12,960 nt of DNA from Chloroflexota bacterium (lineage in GTDB: Bacteria; Chloroflexota; Dehalococcoidia; GIF9; UBA5629), in assembly GCA_016875975.1 (NCBI GenBank), contig VGOF01000023.1:1-12960 (forward strand). Reading direction: 5' to 3'. The first letter of the stretch is position 1. Every line of letters starts with the position of its first letter. Shown here piece by piece: positions 1 through 6,063 of this stretch. The notes beneath the pieces are model-generated. The model was given only the letters and a program-made list of their open reading frames with translations, searched no databases and was not told where the DNA came from. Position numbers and translations under genes: made by a program.

Positions 1-41
1 CAAGGAGGAGGTCGCGAGTTCGAATCTCGTCTTCCGCTCCA
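1..41 (+). tRNA. tRNA-Gly, 3' part only (5' end outside the window)
   Basis: The first 41 bases fit the 3' half of a tRNA from canonical position 36 to the CCA end. They hold the 3' strand of the anticodon stem (GGAGG), a variable loop, a T-arm with the TTCGAAT loop between GCGAG and CTCGT (one G-U pair), the acceptor strand CTTCCGC, discriminator T73 and an encoded CCA. The last anticodon base is C. C36 together with U73 points to glycine (anticodon NCC, GCC most likely). Identity is inferred, because the other two anticodon bases lie outside the window. Confidence 0.75.
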
Positions 42-52
42 TTGTATTTTAG

Positions 53-127
53 GGCGGCGTAGCCAAGTGGCAAGGCGGGGGTCTGCAAAACCCCTATTCA
101 CCGGTTCGAATCCGGTCGCCGCCTCCA
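53..127 (+). tRNA. tRNA-Cys (anticodon GCA)
   Basis: A complete cloverleaf can be folded by eye. The acceptor stem pairs GGCGGCG with CGCCGCC, and the short D-stem pairs GCC with GGC. The anticodon stem pairs GGGGT with ACCCC around the loop CTGCAAA (anticodon GCA at 85-87). The T-stem pairs ACCGG with CCGGT around TTCGAAT. Discriminator T73 is the usual cysteine determinant, and CCA is encoded (125-127). It lies 11 bases after the tRNA-Gly and 7 before the tRNA-Leu, so the three are probably one transcript. Confidence 0.95.
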
Positions 128-134
128 ATCTTAT

Positions 135-217
135 GCCGAGGTGGCGGAATGGCAGACGCGGCGGACTTAAAATCCGCTCTCCGCAAGGGGGTGTGGGTTC
201 GAGTCCCTCCCTCGGCA
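135..217 (+). tRNA. tRNA-Leu (anticodon TAA), CCA not encoded
   Basis: The acceptor stem pairs GCCGAGG with CCTCGGC. The D-stem pairs GCG with CGC. The anticodon stem pairs GCGGA with TCCGC around CTTAAAA (anticodon TAA at 168-170). A long class II variable arm (CTCC-GCAA-GGGG) and discriminator A73 both fit leucine. The T-stem GTGGG/CCCTC contains one apparent U-U mismatch (T194 against T208). Unlike the two preceding tRNAs, the gene ends at A73 and is followed by CTT, so CCA must be added after transcription. Confidence 0.93.
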
Positions 218-247
218 CTTACGATGAGTTGTCTCGTTTTGTTGGAT

Positions 248-270
248 TTCCCTTACCCGGAATATTTTTT
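248..270 (+). terminator. Weak candidate terminator after the tRNA cluster
   Basis: A 4-bp stem (TTCC 248-251 with GGAA 259-262) is followed by a run of six T (265-270). The stem is very short, so this may not terminate efficiently. It is the only T-run downstream of the tRNA genes before the next gene. Confidence 0.22.
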
Positions 271-301
271 GTTTGCCCACTGTGTTCAATGTGTGACTGT
301 G

Positions 302-331
302 TGGAATTAGTGGTCATCAGTAGGCTATGAT
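302..331 (+). promoter_or_regulatory. Possible promoter of the zinc-ribbon/FN3 membrane protein
   Basis: TATGAT at 326-331 matches the sigma-70 -10 consensus at five of six bases and sits 31 bases before the TTG start. No good -35 is visible at 17-18 bases (TGGAAT at 302-307 is poor). Transcription would begin near 338 and give a short leader carrying GGAG at 351-354. Confidence 0.3.
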
Positions 332-362
332 TGGCAGGGCAAACTGAACTGGAGCCGATGAG

Positions 363-1007
363 TTGCAGCAGAGCAAGTGTTCTCACTGTGGTGCGCCTAG
401 CGCTCCGGGGCAGCGGTTCTGCCAGTCCTGCGGTGCTCTGCTAGGTGCTAATTGTGCCTTTTGTGGTGTCCCGCTTAGGCCGGGCCTAAAGTTCTGCACT
501 AACTGCGGTGCTCCTATGGGAGGGGGGCCTCAGCGACAGGGGGCGGCAACGCCAAATCCCACAGGCCTCTCGCCTTCTCTGGTGCTTCTTCTGGTGGTGG
601 TGTTGACTGTCTTTTTTGCGGGCGTTGGCGGACTAATTTACTGGCAGCTTGGGCAGGACAAAGCCAAAGGTGCCGGGCCAAAGATTTCAGATATCAGGGT
701 TAGGCACATAGGCCTAACCTCTGCTACTGTTGAATGGAAGACAGATGTGCCTGCCAGCAGCCAGGTGGAGTACGGCAGAACCAAGGCGTACGGTTCTTAT
801 GCGCCACCGGACCCCAAGAACGACCCCACCAAGCAATCGACGGGAGCTACCTCTCATTCAATACTTATCAGCCCGTTAACACAAGGAACTACATATCATT
901 TCAGAGTCAGGTCAAAGGATGCCAAAGGCAATGAAGCGGTTTCGGCTGAGGACAGGACATTCAAGACACTGCAACCGGGGAAGGAACGATATAATCCTTC
1001 CCTTTGA
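363..1007 (+). CDS. Membrane protein with two zinc ribbons and a fibronectin type III-like domain
   Basis: The 214-residue product begins with two zinc-ribbon-like knuckle pairs: CxxC at 6/9 with 20/23, and 31/34 with 45/48. Each is followed by the 'CG' turn typical of bacterial double zinc ribbons. A low-complexity linker leads to one strongly hydrophobic membrane segment at about 72-94. Residues about 106-204 read as an FN3-like beta-sandwich, as in the N-terminal domain of purple acid phosphatases (the 'SATVEWKTD', 'SSQVEYG' and 'TTYHFRVRSKD' strands). The likely topology is cytosolic ribbons and an external FN3 domain. The TTG start is chosen because GGAG at 351-354 lies 8 bases upstream; an ATG at 358 is out of frame and soon stops. 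The function is unknown. Such proteins may sense or scaffold, but nothing here proves it. Confidence 0.85.
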   Translation: MQQSKCSHCGAPSAPGQRFCQSCGALLGANCAFCGVPLRPGLKFCTNCGAPMGGGPQRQGAATPNPTGLSPSLVLLLVVVLTVFFAGVGGLIYWQLGQDKAKGAGPKISDIRVRHIGLTSATVEWKTDVPASSQVEYGRTKAYGSYAPPDPKNDPTKQSTGATSHSILISPLTQGTTYHFRVRSKDAKGNEAVSAEDRTFKTLQPGKERYNPSL

Positions 1008-1047
1008 TTGAGGTGGGGTTGGAGTTGGGTATCATGCGGTTGGAGCG

Positions 1048-1449
1048 CTAGCTGGTTAGGTCGAATAAGGAGGGGGTTGCTGCTGGCCTGGCAGTTCTGG
1101 GAGCGCATCTTTTGGTAGTTGTCGTAGTTTGCTTCCGCCCAAACTTGCTCAGCCATTCTGTTTCCGGGTCGGTGACACCGGGATTAGCTCCTACTAGCTT
1201 CCTTGTTATGGCTGCTTGATGGAGGGCGTTAAGCATCCGCACCGTGAAATAGCCGTCATCTTCGGCAAGTTTTAGGCTGGCGATTTTCCTCTGTTTCTTG
1301 ATCCAGGGCAGAGCCTGGAACTTTTTGGAGCGGCAGACCGGCTCGTTGCCGTACCAGATACCGTGGGCTACGGAGTCTTGCAATAGTGGACAGATTGGAG
1401 CTTCGGGGGATTCACAAGGCTCGAAGAGGTTACATAGTTTCTTTTCCAC
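1048..1449 (-). CDS. Conserved-looking hypothetical protein with Cys cluster
   Basis: The 133-residue product is not one I can assign to a named family. The N-terminal half looks like a real folded domain. It has Cys at 6, 12, 20 and 39 with a compact Trp/Cys-rich stretch (ICPLLQDSVAHGIWY at 19-33, then PVCRSK) and a following basic helix-rich part (PWIKKQRKIASLKL). The Cys spacing could bind zinc or an iron-sulfur cluster, which is inference. The C-terminal 30 residues are low-complexity (a Thr run, then Arg/Pro/Ala), like a disordered tail. The GTG start is the first start after an in-frame stop 12 bases upstream, and no clear ribosome-binding site is seen. A good sigma-70-type promoter lies 50 bases upstream on the same strand, which is the main reason for calling the gene real. 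The + strand frame over it has no plausible domain. Confidence 0.65.
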   Translation of the reverse strand: MEKKLCNLFEPCESPEAPICPLLQDSVAHGIWYGNEPVCRSKKFQALPWIKKQRKIASLKLAEDDGYFTVRMLNALHQAAITRKLVGANPGVTDPETEWLSKFGRKQTTTTTKRCAPRTARPAATPSLFDLTS

Positions 1450-1498
1450 TGCTTTGCTTCAAGTTCTCGCTAATTGGCGTATCTGCCTCTTTAGCTTC

Positions 1499-1526
1499 AT
1501 TATATACATTATTCAAAGGAATGCAA
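1499..1526 (-). promoter_or_regulatory. Sigma-70-type promoter of the Cys-cluster hypothetical gene
   Basis: On the - strand, TTGCAT (1521-1526) and a perfect TATAAT (1499-1504) are separated by 16 bases. Transcription should start near 1492, giving a leader of about 43 bases before the GTG at 1449. The spacer holds a small ATTC-N4-GAAT repeat of doubtful meaning. Confidence 0.6.
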
Positions 1527-1585
1527 GTAGAGTAGCATTTTCCTGGCACTTGTGTTGGTGGAGAGGTCGCCACGCTTCGCCCGGA

Positions 1586-1601
1586 TGCCAGTGCACTGGC
1601 A
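1586..1601. repeat. Perfect 16-bp palindrome between two - strand genes
   Basis: TGCCAGTGCACTGGCA is fully self-complementary. It sits 9 bases past the stop codon of the transketolase C-terminal subunit and about 60 bases upstream of the promoter of the next - strand gene. As RNA it could form a 6-bp stem with a TGCA loop. No T-run follows on the - strand, so a standard intrinsic terminator is unlikely. A protein-binding site or a factor-dependent end is possible. The rest of the gap 1450-1610 holds only the promoter at 1499-1526. Confidence 0.5.
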
Positions 1602-1610
1602 ATTTAGTCT

Positions 1611-2549
1611 TTATTTTCTGGCAATAGTTGCTATTACGGCCTTTTCGATTTCTTCTGCGGTGAGGCCGTATTTTTGGAGTAGCTCATCGGGCTTGCCTGA
1701 CTTGGCATAGATGTCGTTGATGCCGACGAATCCCATGGGCACTGGTTTTTGCTTGGTGACTATCTGTGCCACCCTGCTGCCCAGGCCACCGTGTAGCAGG
1801 TGTTCTTCAGCGGTGACGATGGCACCTGTTAGGGAAGCAGCAGTGACTATTGCCTCTTCATCCAGTGGTTTCAGGGTATGCATGTTGAGCACGCGGCAAT
1901 CGATTTTCTGTGATGTCAACTTTTCGGCAGCCTCTAATGCTTTGGCCACCATGATGCCGTTGGCGATAATAGTGGCGTCTTTGCCGCTTCTCAAGGTCAC
2001 AGCCTTGCCTAGTGTAAACTTGTAGTCTTCCTTATAGATGTAGGGGACCTTGGGACGTCCCAGTCTGAGGTAAAATGGGCCTTCAGTGGTGATGGCAGCC
2101 TTTACTGCGCCTACAGTCTCGATGGCATCGGCTGGTACTACCACGGTGAAGCCTGGAAGTGCGCAAAGCAATGCTAGGTCTTCGATGGCGTGATGGGAAG
2201 CACCATCCTCGCCCACCGTGATGCCTCCATGCGTGCCTACTACCTTGACGTTGAGCTTTGGCTGTGCAATGGACATCCTGAGTTGGTCGAAGCAGCGACA
2301 GGAGGCAAAGACAGCAAAAGTGGCGGCGAACGGTATTTTCCCCGAAGCTGCCAGGCCAGCGGCTATACCTATCATGTTCTGCTCGCCCAGTCCGCATTGG
2401 AAGAAGCGCTTTGGGAATTGCTGAGCGAAGTACTTGGTCATGGTAGAGCGGGACAGGTCAGCATCCAGGGCAACTACATTCGGGAATTCCTTGCCAAACT
2501 GCGCCAGGGCTTCGCCGAAGGCTTCGCGTGTGGCTTTCTCTGCCGCCAT
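1611..2549 (-). CDS. tkt: Transketolase, C-terminal subunit
   Basis: The 312-residue product corresponds to the pyrimidine-binding and C-terminal domains of transketolase (about residues 5-170 and 185-310). With the N-terminal subunit it transfers two-carbon ketol units in the non-oxidative pentose phosphate pathway, using thiamine diphosphate in the cytosol. The activating glutamate is E56 in 'GLGEQN'. The 'GTHGGITVGEDGASHHAIED' region (106-124) supplies the family's substrate-site histidines. The C-terminal domain carries 'TAEEHLLHGGLGS' (247-259). The ATG start follows AAGGAG at 2560-2565 with a 10-base spacing and lies 1 base after the stop of the N-terminal subunit, so the two are co-transcribed and probably translationally coupled. 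Assignment as transketolase rather than 1-deoxyxylulose-5-phosphate synthase rests on the two-subunit layout and lengths. Confidence 0.95.
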   Translation of the reverse strand: MAAEKATREAFGEALAQFGKEFPNVVALDADLSRSTMTKYFAQQFPKRFFQCGLGEQNMIGIAAGLAASGKIPFAATFAVFASCRCFDQLRMSIAQPKLNVKVVGTHGGITVGEDGASHHAIEDLALLCALPGFTVVVPADAIETVGAVKAAITTEGPFYLRLGRPKVPYIYKEDYKFTLGKAVTLRSGKDATIIANGIMVAKALEAAEKLTSQKIDCRVLNMHTLKPLDEEAIVTAASLTGAIVTAEEHLLHGGLGSRVAQIVTKQKPVPMGFVGINDIYAKSGKPDELLQKYGLTAEEIEKAVIATIARK

Positions 2550-2550
2550 G

Positions 2551-3393
2551 CTATTCCAACTCCTTGAGAGATGTCTCTAGTTCTTGTGCTGAAGGCGCCT
2601 TGCCGTGGAAGTCCACATTGTTTTCCATGAAGCTGATGCCTTTGCCCTTGATGGTGTGGGCGACAATCACAGTGGGTTTTCCTTTGAAGTCTCTAGCTTT
2701 TTTCAGAGCTTCTAGAATCTGGTTCATGTTGTGGCCGTCGATTTCTAGGACGTGCCAGTTGAAAGCGCGCCATTTGTCGGTCAGGGGTTCCAGTCCCATT
2801 ATGTCGCAGACGCGGCCATCTAGCTGAATGGCATTGTAGTCGATAATAGCTGTCAAGTTGTCCACGTTGTGATGTGTGGCGAACATGGCTGCTTCCCAGA
2901 CTTGACCCTCGTCGCACTCGCCATCGCCGAGGAGAACGTAGACGTGGTAGTCGCACTTATCTAGGCTACCGGCCAGAGCTATGCCGATGCCGACGGAAAG
3001 CCCTTGTCCCAGGGAGCCGGCAGACATCTCGACACCGGGCGTGAGGTTCCTATCGGTATGTCCCTGAAGTCTGCTGCCCAGTTGTCTCAGTGTAGAGAGT
3101 TCTTCGATAGGGAAATAGCCACACTCAGCCAGGGCAGCGTAGAGGATGGGTGCGGCATGGCCTTTACTCAATATGAAGCGGTCACGGTCTGGCCAATGTG
3201 GATTTTGGGGGTTGTGCCGCAGCGTCTTGAAATACAGAGCAGTAATGATATCAGCAGCGGAGAGTGAACCGCCGGGGTGACCGCTTCCGGCAGTAGCAAT
3301 CATACTGACCACATGGCGTCGCAGGTGGCGCGCCATTTTCTCCAGTTCTGGCACTGACAGGCTGAGTTGAACTTTTGTATGCGGCTCAGACAT
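2551..3393 (-). CDS. tkt: Transketolase, N-terminal (ThDP-binding) subunit
   Basis: The 280-residue product is the thiamine diphosphate-binding half of a split transketolase. Family motifs are in order: GSGHPGG at 37-42 (H39), SKGHA at 76-80 (H79), GHT at 111-113, the 'SAGSLGQGLS' loop at 124-133, and the ThDP motif beginning GDGE at 156-159 and ending at N187, with D157 and N187 the expected Mg2+ ligands. Full-length transketolases are about 650 residues; this subunit and its partner together give 592, typical of the two-gene form in many anaerobes and archaea. A promoter (3423-3452) gives a leader of about 23 bases. The ribosome-binding site (AGAG about 9 bases upstream) is weak. It is first in a two-gene operon. 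Confidence 0.95.
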   Translation of the reverse strand: MSEPHTKVQLSLSVPELEKMARHLRRHVVSMIATAGSGHPGGSLSAADIITALYFKTLRHNPQNPHWPDRDRFILSKGHAAPILYAALAECGYFPIEELSTLRQLGSRLQGHTDRNLTPGVEMSAGSLGQGLSVGIGIALAGSLDKCDYHVYVLLGDGECDEGQVWEAAMFATHHNVDNLTAIIDYNAIQLDGRVCDIMGLEPLTDKWRAFNWHVLEIDGHNMNQILEALKKARDFKGKPTVIVAHTIKGKGISFMENNVDFHGKAPSAQELETSLKELE

Positions 3394-3422
3394 GGCTTGT
3401 GCTCTCTATGGCGGATTTTGAA

Positions 3423-3452
3423 ATTATATGGCAGTAGGGTACGAATTGTCTA
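3423..3452 (-). promoter_or_regulatory. Promoter of the transketolase operon
   Basis: On the - strand, TAGACA (3447-3452, five of six to the -35 consensus) and a perfect TATAAT (3423-3428) are separated by 18 bases. The predicted start is near 3416, about 23 bases before the ATG. The promoter lies wholly in the 76-base gap after the esterase stop, so the transketolase genes can be expressed independently of the esterase. Confidence 0.6.
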
Positions 3453-3469
3453 TGCTGAGTGAACTTTGT

Positions 3470-5086
3470 TTACCGGTTACGCCTCTCTTTGGCTATCTTC
3501 TGGAATAGGGTACAGGCTTCAGTACACAGGCCGGATTTCACCTGAACATTGTCGCCGAGTTCCAGGTATTGGTCGGTCTTGGCATCATAAGCTGGCCATG
3601 GTGGCAATTCCTTCTGGTTGGGGTCGCCGTTGGCGGCGAACTGTGTCCAGTAGCGCATCATTGTTTCTGAAAGTGCCCTGTCCGTGTCATCAAAATATGT
3701 CTCCGGGTCTGGGGTGGGCAGTATGGGTACGAGGTTGCCGAAGACGTAACCTATCTCCAGAGCATGGAAGGCGCCAAGTTGGGTGGCTCCTGGGGGGACA
3801 CGGGTGAACTGATAGAAGTAGGCCTTGGCTGGCACCTTGTCCATGGCAGCAGCATAGGCTTTAGCCGGGCAGGTAAAAGCGTAAAGCGTCAATACTTCTT
3901 TGGCGGATGTTTTGGCCTGCTCGTCATTAGTTGCAGGATACATAGTCAACACCTGCTGGGCATATTCACCGGCGGTCCCTTTTACATATGATTGGTAGGA
4001 GTCTACGGTTGTTGTTAGTCTAAGTTGGAATAGTGCCCATTCGTCTGCGTTGGAGCCGAGCAGGTAGGGGATATCGTGTTGTTTGCCTGCTTCGAAGATG
4101 TTCAGTGGCATGTCGGGCAGTGCCCAACCATCCACAATGGGTCCGTACCTGTATCCGGTGGAGAGGTAGTCTGTCGGTGGCTTCCCCTTAGCCATGATTT
4201 CCTCGGCACTCTTGGTGCGCATGCAGGCTATAGGGTCAGGGGCTGTATCACAGCCCAGGTCCTTGGCCAGGCGTTCCCCCTGATTTTCTGCTGGTTCAAT
4301 GCCGAATCGGGTTTCTCTGATATGTGCTAGGAGTCCCAACTCAGCCAGGCTCTGGGATATGGCTCGTTGAAATAAGCCTTTGGCCAGAGGCGATGCCATG
4401 AGACAGGCAACGCTGATTGCTCCTGCTGACTCGCCAAATATGGTAATGCGGGTGGGGTCGCCGCCGAAGGCTGAGATGTTCTTTTGTACCCATTGTAGGG
4501 CTGCAATTTGGTCAAGGATGCCGTAGTTACCTGAGGAATTGTGCTCTGATTCTTTGGAAAGTAGGGGGTGGGCCGTAAATCCCATTGTACCTACTCGATA
4601 GTTGAAAGTGACTACGATTGCGCCGTGGTTGGCAAGGTTGACACCATCATAGAGAGGAGTCGAACCTGAGCCAAAGCGGAAACCGCCACCGTATAGCCAG
4701 ACCATGACTGGCAGACGGTCGCTTTGCTTTTTAGCCGGTGTCCAGACGTTGAGGTAGAGGCAGTCTTCGTTGCTGTTTGTGGGTGGTGGCCCCAGAGCTG
4801 CCCACTGGTGTGGTACCGGGCCGAATTCGGTGCACTGTCTTATGTCTTGCCAGGGTGCTACTGGTTGTGGGGGCTTCCAGCGGAGGTTGCCTACTGGTGG
4901 TGTGGCAAAGGGGATGCCCTTGTAAATCCTGAGGCCGTCGATGATGGTTCCTGAGACTAATCCTGAGTCGGTCTGTATCGGGTCTTCAAGGGTAGCTGAA
5001 GTGGGAGATTTGGATGGGGCGCAGGAGATACCGACGACAGCCAGGAGAATCAGGGTGGTGAGCAAGAAGCGCGTGAGCCTCGTCAT
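3470..5086 (-). CDS. Type-B carboxylesterase, probable lipoprotein
   Basis: The 538-residue product is an alpha/beta hydrolase of the carboxylesterase type B (cholinesterase-like) family, hydrolysing carboxylic esters of unknown identity. The N-terminus has a basic start, a hydrophobic stretch at about 7-20 and C22 after 'VGIS', a plausible though imperfect lipobox, so it is probably exported and lipid-anchored. Family signatures are 'EDCLYLNVWTP' (107-117), the oxyanion loop GGGF (133-136), nucleophile S220 in GESAG, acid E349 in 'SNADEW' and H441 in 'GAFHALE'. All three catalytic residues are present. Cys pairs 85/109 and 279/288 match the conserved disulfides of the family, which fits an exported enzyme. 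The length is normal. The ATG is supported by AAGGAGG at 5093-5099, 6 bases upstream. It is a single-gene unit under a strong promoter containing a possible operator. Confidence 0.93.
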   Translation of the reverse strand: MTRLTRFLLTTLILLAVVGISCAPSKSPTSATLEDPIQTDSGLVSGTIIDGLRIYKGIPFATPPVGNLRWKPPQPVAPWQDIRQCTEFGPVPHQWAALGPPPTNSNEDCLYLNVWTPAKKQSDRLPVMVWLYGGGFRFGSGSTPLYDGVNLANHGAIVVTFNYRVGTMGFTAHPLLSKESEHNSSGNYGILDQIAALQWVQKNISAFGGDPTRITIFGESAGAISVACLMASPLAKGLFQRAISQSLAELGLLAHIRETRFGIEPAENQGERLAKDLGCDTAPDPIACMRTKSAEEIMAKGKPPTDYLSTGYRYGPIVDGWALPDMPLNIFEAGKQHDIPYLLGSNADEWALFQLRLTTTVDSYQSYVKGTAGEYAQQVLTMYPATNDEQAKTSAKEVLTLYAFTCPAKAYAAAMDKVPAKAYFYQFTRVPPGATQLGAFHALEIGYVFGNLVPILPTPDPETYFDDTDRALSETMMRYWTQFAANGDPNQKELPPWPAYDAKTDQYLELGDNVQVKSGLCTEACTLFQKIAKERRNR

Positions 5087-5124
5087 AATCTGCCTCCTTG
5101 TAGTATGGCTTTGCCTAGCTGTCG

Positions 5125-5153
5125 ATAATAAACAAAGAAGTGCTTTGTGTCAA
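5125..5153 (-). promoter_or_regulatory. Strong promoter of the carboxylesterase gene
   Basis: On the - strand, a perfect -35 TTGACA (5148-5153) and -10 TATTAT (5125-5130, five of six) are separated by the optimal 17 bases. The expected start is near 5118, about 31 bases before the ATG, with a consensus ribosome-binding site in the leader. Confidence 0.75.
5132..5148. promoter_or_regulatory. Interrupted palindrome between -35 and -10: candidate operator
   Basis: ACAAAG (5132-5137) and CTTTGT (5143-5148) form a perfect 6-bp inverted repeat around 5 bases. It occupies almost exactly the 17-base spacer of the esterase promoter. A repressor dimer bound here would block RNA polymerase. No regulator gene is adjacent, so the binding protein is unknown. 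Confidence 0.45.
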
Positions 5154-5163
5154 TACGTTCTGG

Positions 5164-5193
5164 TTGAGAAGCTGGATTTGGTTCGACTATAAT
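5164..5193 (+). promoter_or_regulatory. Promoter of the amidohydrolase gene, leaderless arrangement
   Basis: TTGAGA (5164-5169, five of six) and a perfect TATAAT (5188-5193) are separated by 18 bases. The expected transcription start falls at about 5200-5201, which is the ATG that best fits the protein family. It is divergent to the esterase promoter, with the two -35 elements about 10 bases apart. Confidence 0.6.
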
Positions 5194-5200
5194 GCTCCTG

Positions 5201-6040
5201 ATGATTATCGATTTTCATACCCATGTTGTATCGCCCAAGATGAAAAAGGACCGCGATGAATATGCGGCGCGTGATGCTTGCTTTCGTGAGCTTTATTCCC
5301 AGCCGAAGGCCAAGCTGTTCACGGCTGAAGAGCTTATTCAGAGCATGGACGAATGTGGCGTGGACATGTCTGTCATCTTGGGCTTTGGCCTGGTGAGCCA
5401 CCAGATGTGCCAGGAGATGAACGACTATATACTGGATTGTGTAACTCGCTATCCGCAGAGGCTCATCGGATTCTGTGTGGTTCAACCTAATGATGTAGGT
5501 AAGGCGGTTAAAGAGGTTGAGCGCTGTGCTAAAAGCGGAGCAAAGGGAATCGGTGAGATGAGGCCAGATGTGCAAGGCTTTGACCTGGGGAATGCGGAAA
5601 ACATGGAGACTGTGGTGGAAGCTCTTATGGAACACGACCTGATTTTCCTGACACATACCTCAGAGCCAGTGGGGCATCACTATTTTGGCAAGGGTGTGGT
5701 CAGGCCAGAGACGGTTTATCCTTTCATAGTTAGCTTTCCGGATTTGAAAGTTGTGCTGGCTCATTGGGGTGGTGGCTTGCCCTTCTATGCCTTGATGCCT
5801 GAGGTGGAAAAAGCGATGGACAATTGTTATTTCGACACTGCTGCCACACCATTTTTGTATAAGCCGCAGATTTTCAAGCACGTGAGCGACATAGCGGGCA
5901 GCGACAGGGTGCTTTTCGGCAGTGACAATCCGCTGCTTTCGCCGAAGCGCATCATGGATCAGATTGATTCTGTTGGTTTGGTGCAGGGGGTTAGGGAGAA
6001 GATACTTGGCGGCAATGCCAGGAAGTTGTTAGGTATTTAG
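5201..6040 (+). CDS. Amidohydrolase-related TIM-barrel metal-dependent hydrolase
   Basis: The 279-residue product (from ATG 5201) belongs to the amidohydrolase 2 family, which includes decarboxylases and hydrolases of the ACMSD type. Metal-site motifs are in family order: HxH at 6-8 right after the first strand (MIIDFHTH), GE at 118-119, 'LTHT' with H152, 'LAHWGGG' with H188, and 'GSDNP' with D242. The substrate cannot be told; a decarboxylase or a hydrolase is equally possible. ATG 5201 is chosen over ATG 5192 because family members begin at MIIDxHxH, because the -10 box overlaps 5192, and because neither has a ribosome-binding site. This suggests a leaderless mRNA. thpR follows after 23 bases, so the two are probably co-transcribed. 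Confidence 0.9.
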   Translation: MIIDFHTHVVSPKMKKDRDEYAARDACFRELYSQPKAKLFTAEELIQSMDECGVDMSVILGFGLVSHQMCQEMNDYILDCVTRYPQRLIGFCVVQPNDVGKAVKEVERCAKSGAKGIGEMRPDVQGFDLGNAENMETVVEALMEHDLIFLTHTSEPVGHHYFGKGVVRPETVYPFIVSFPDLKVVLAHWGGGLPFYALMPEVEKAMDNCYFDTAATPFLYKPQIFKHVSDIAGSDRVLFGSDNPLLSPKRIMDQIDSVGLVQGVREKILGGNARKLLGI

Positions 6041-6063
6041 TCAATGCTTGGTAGTGACCATGG

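Noticed and set aside
67..330. Open + strand frame of 87 codons over the tRNA genes
   Set aside because: It lies across tRNA-Cys and tRNA-Leu and has no ribosome-binding site or domain; the tRNA folds explain the sequence.
896..1156. Open - strand frame overlapping the FN3-like coding end
   Set aside because: It is antisense to a well-supported gene and has no promoter or domain.
1511..1522. ATTC-N4-GAAT inverted repeat in the promoter of the Cys-cluster gene
   Set aside because: Arms of 4 bp in AT-rich promoter DNA are expected by chance.
1298..1627. Open + strand frame opposite the Cys-cluster gene
   Set aside because: No ribosome-binding site, no recognisable domain, and it runs across a clear - strand promoter; the - strand frame is the better gene.
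5150..5656. Open - strand frame of 168 codons
   Set aside because: It is antisense to the amidohydrolase, whose metal motifs are complete, and its translation has no known motif.
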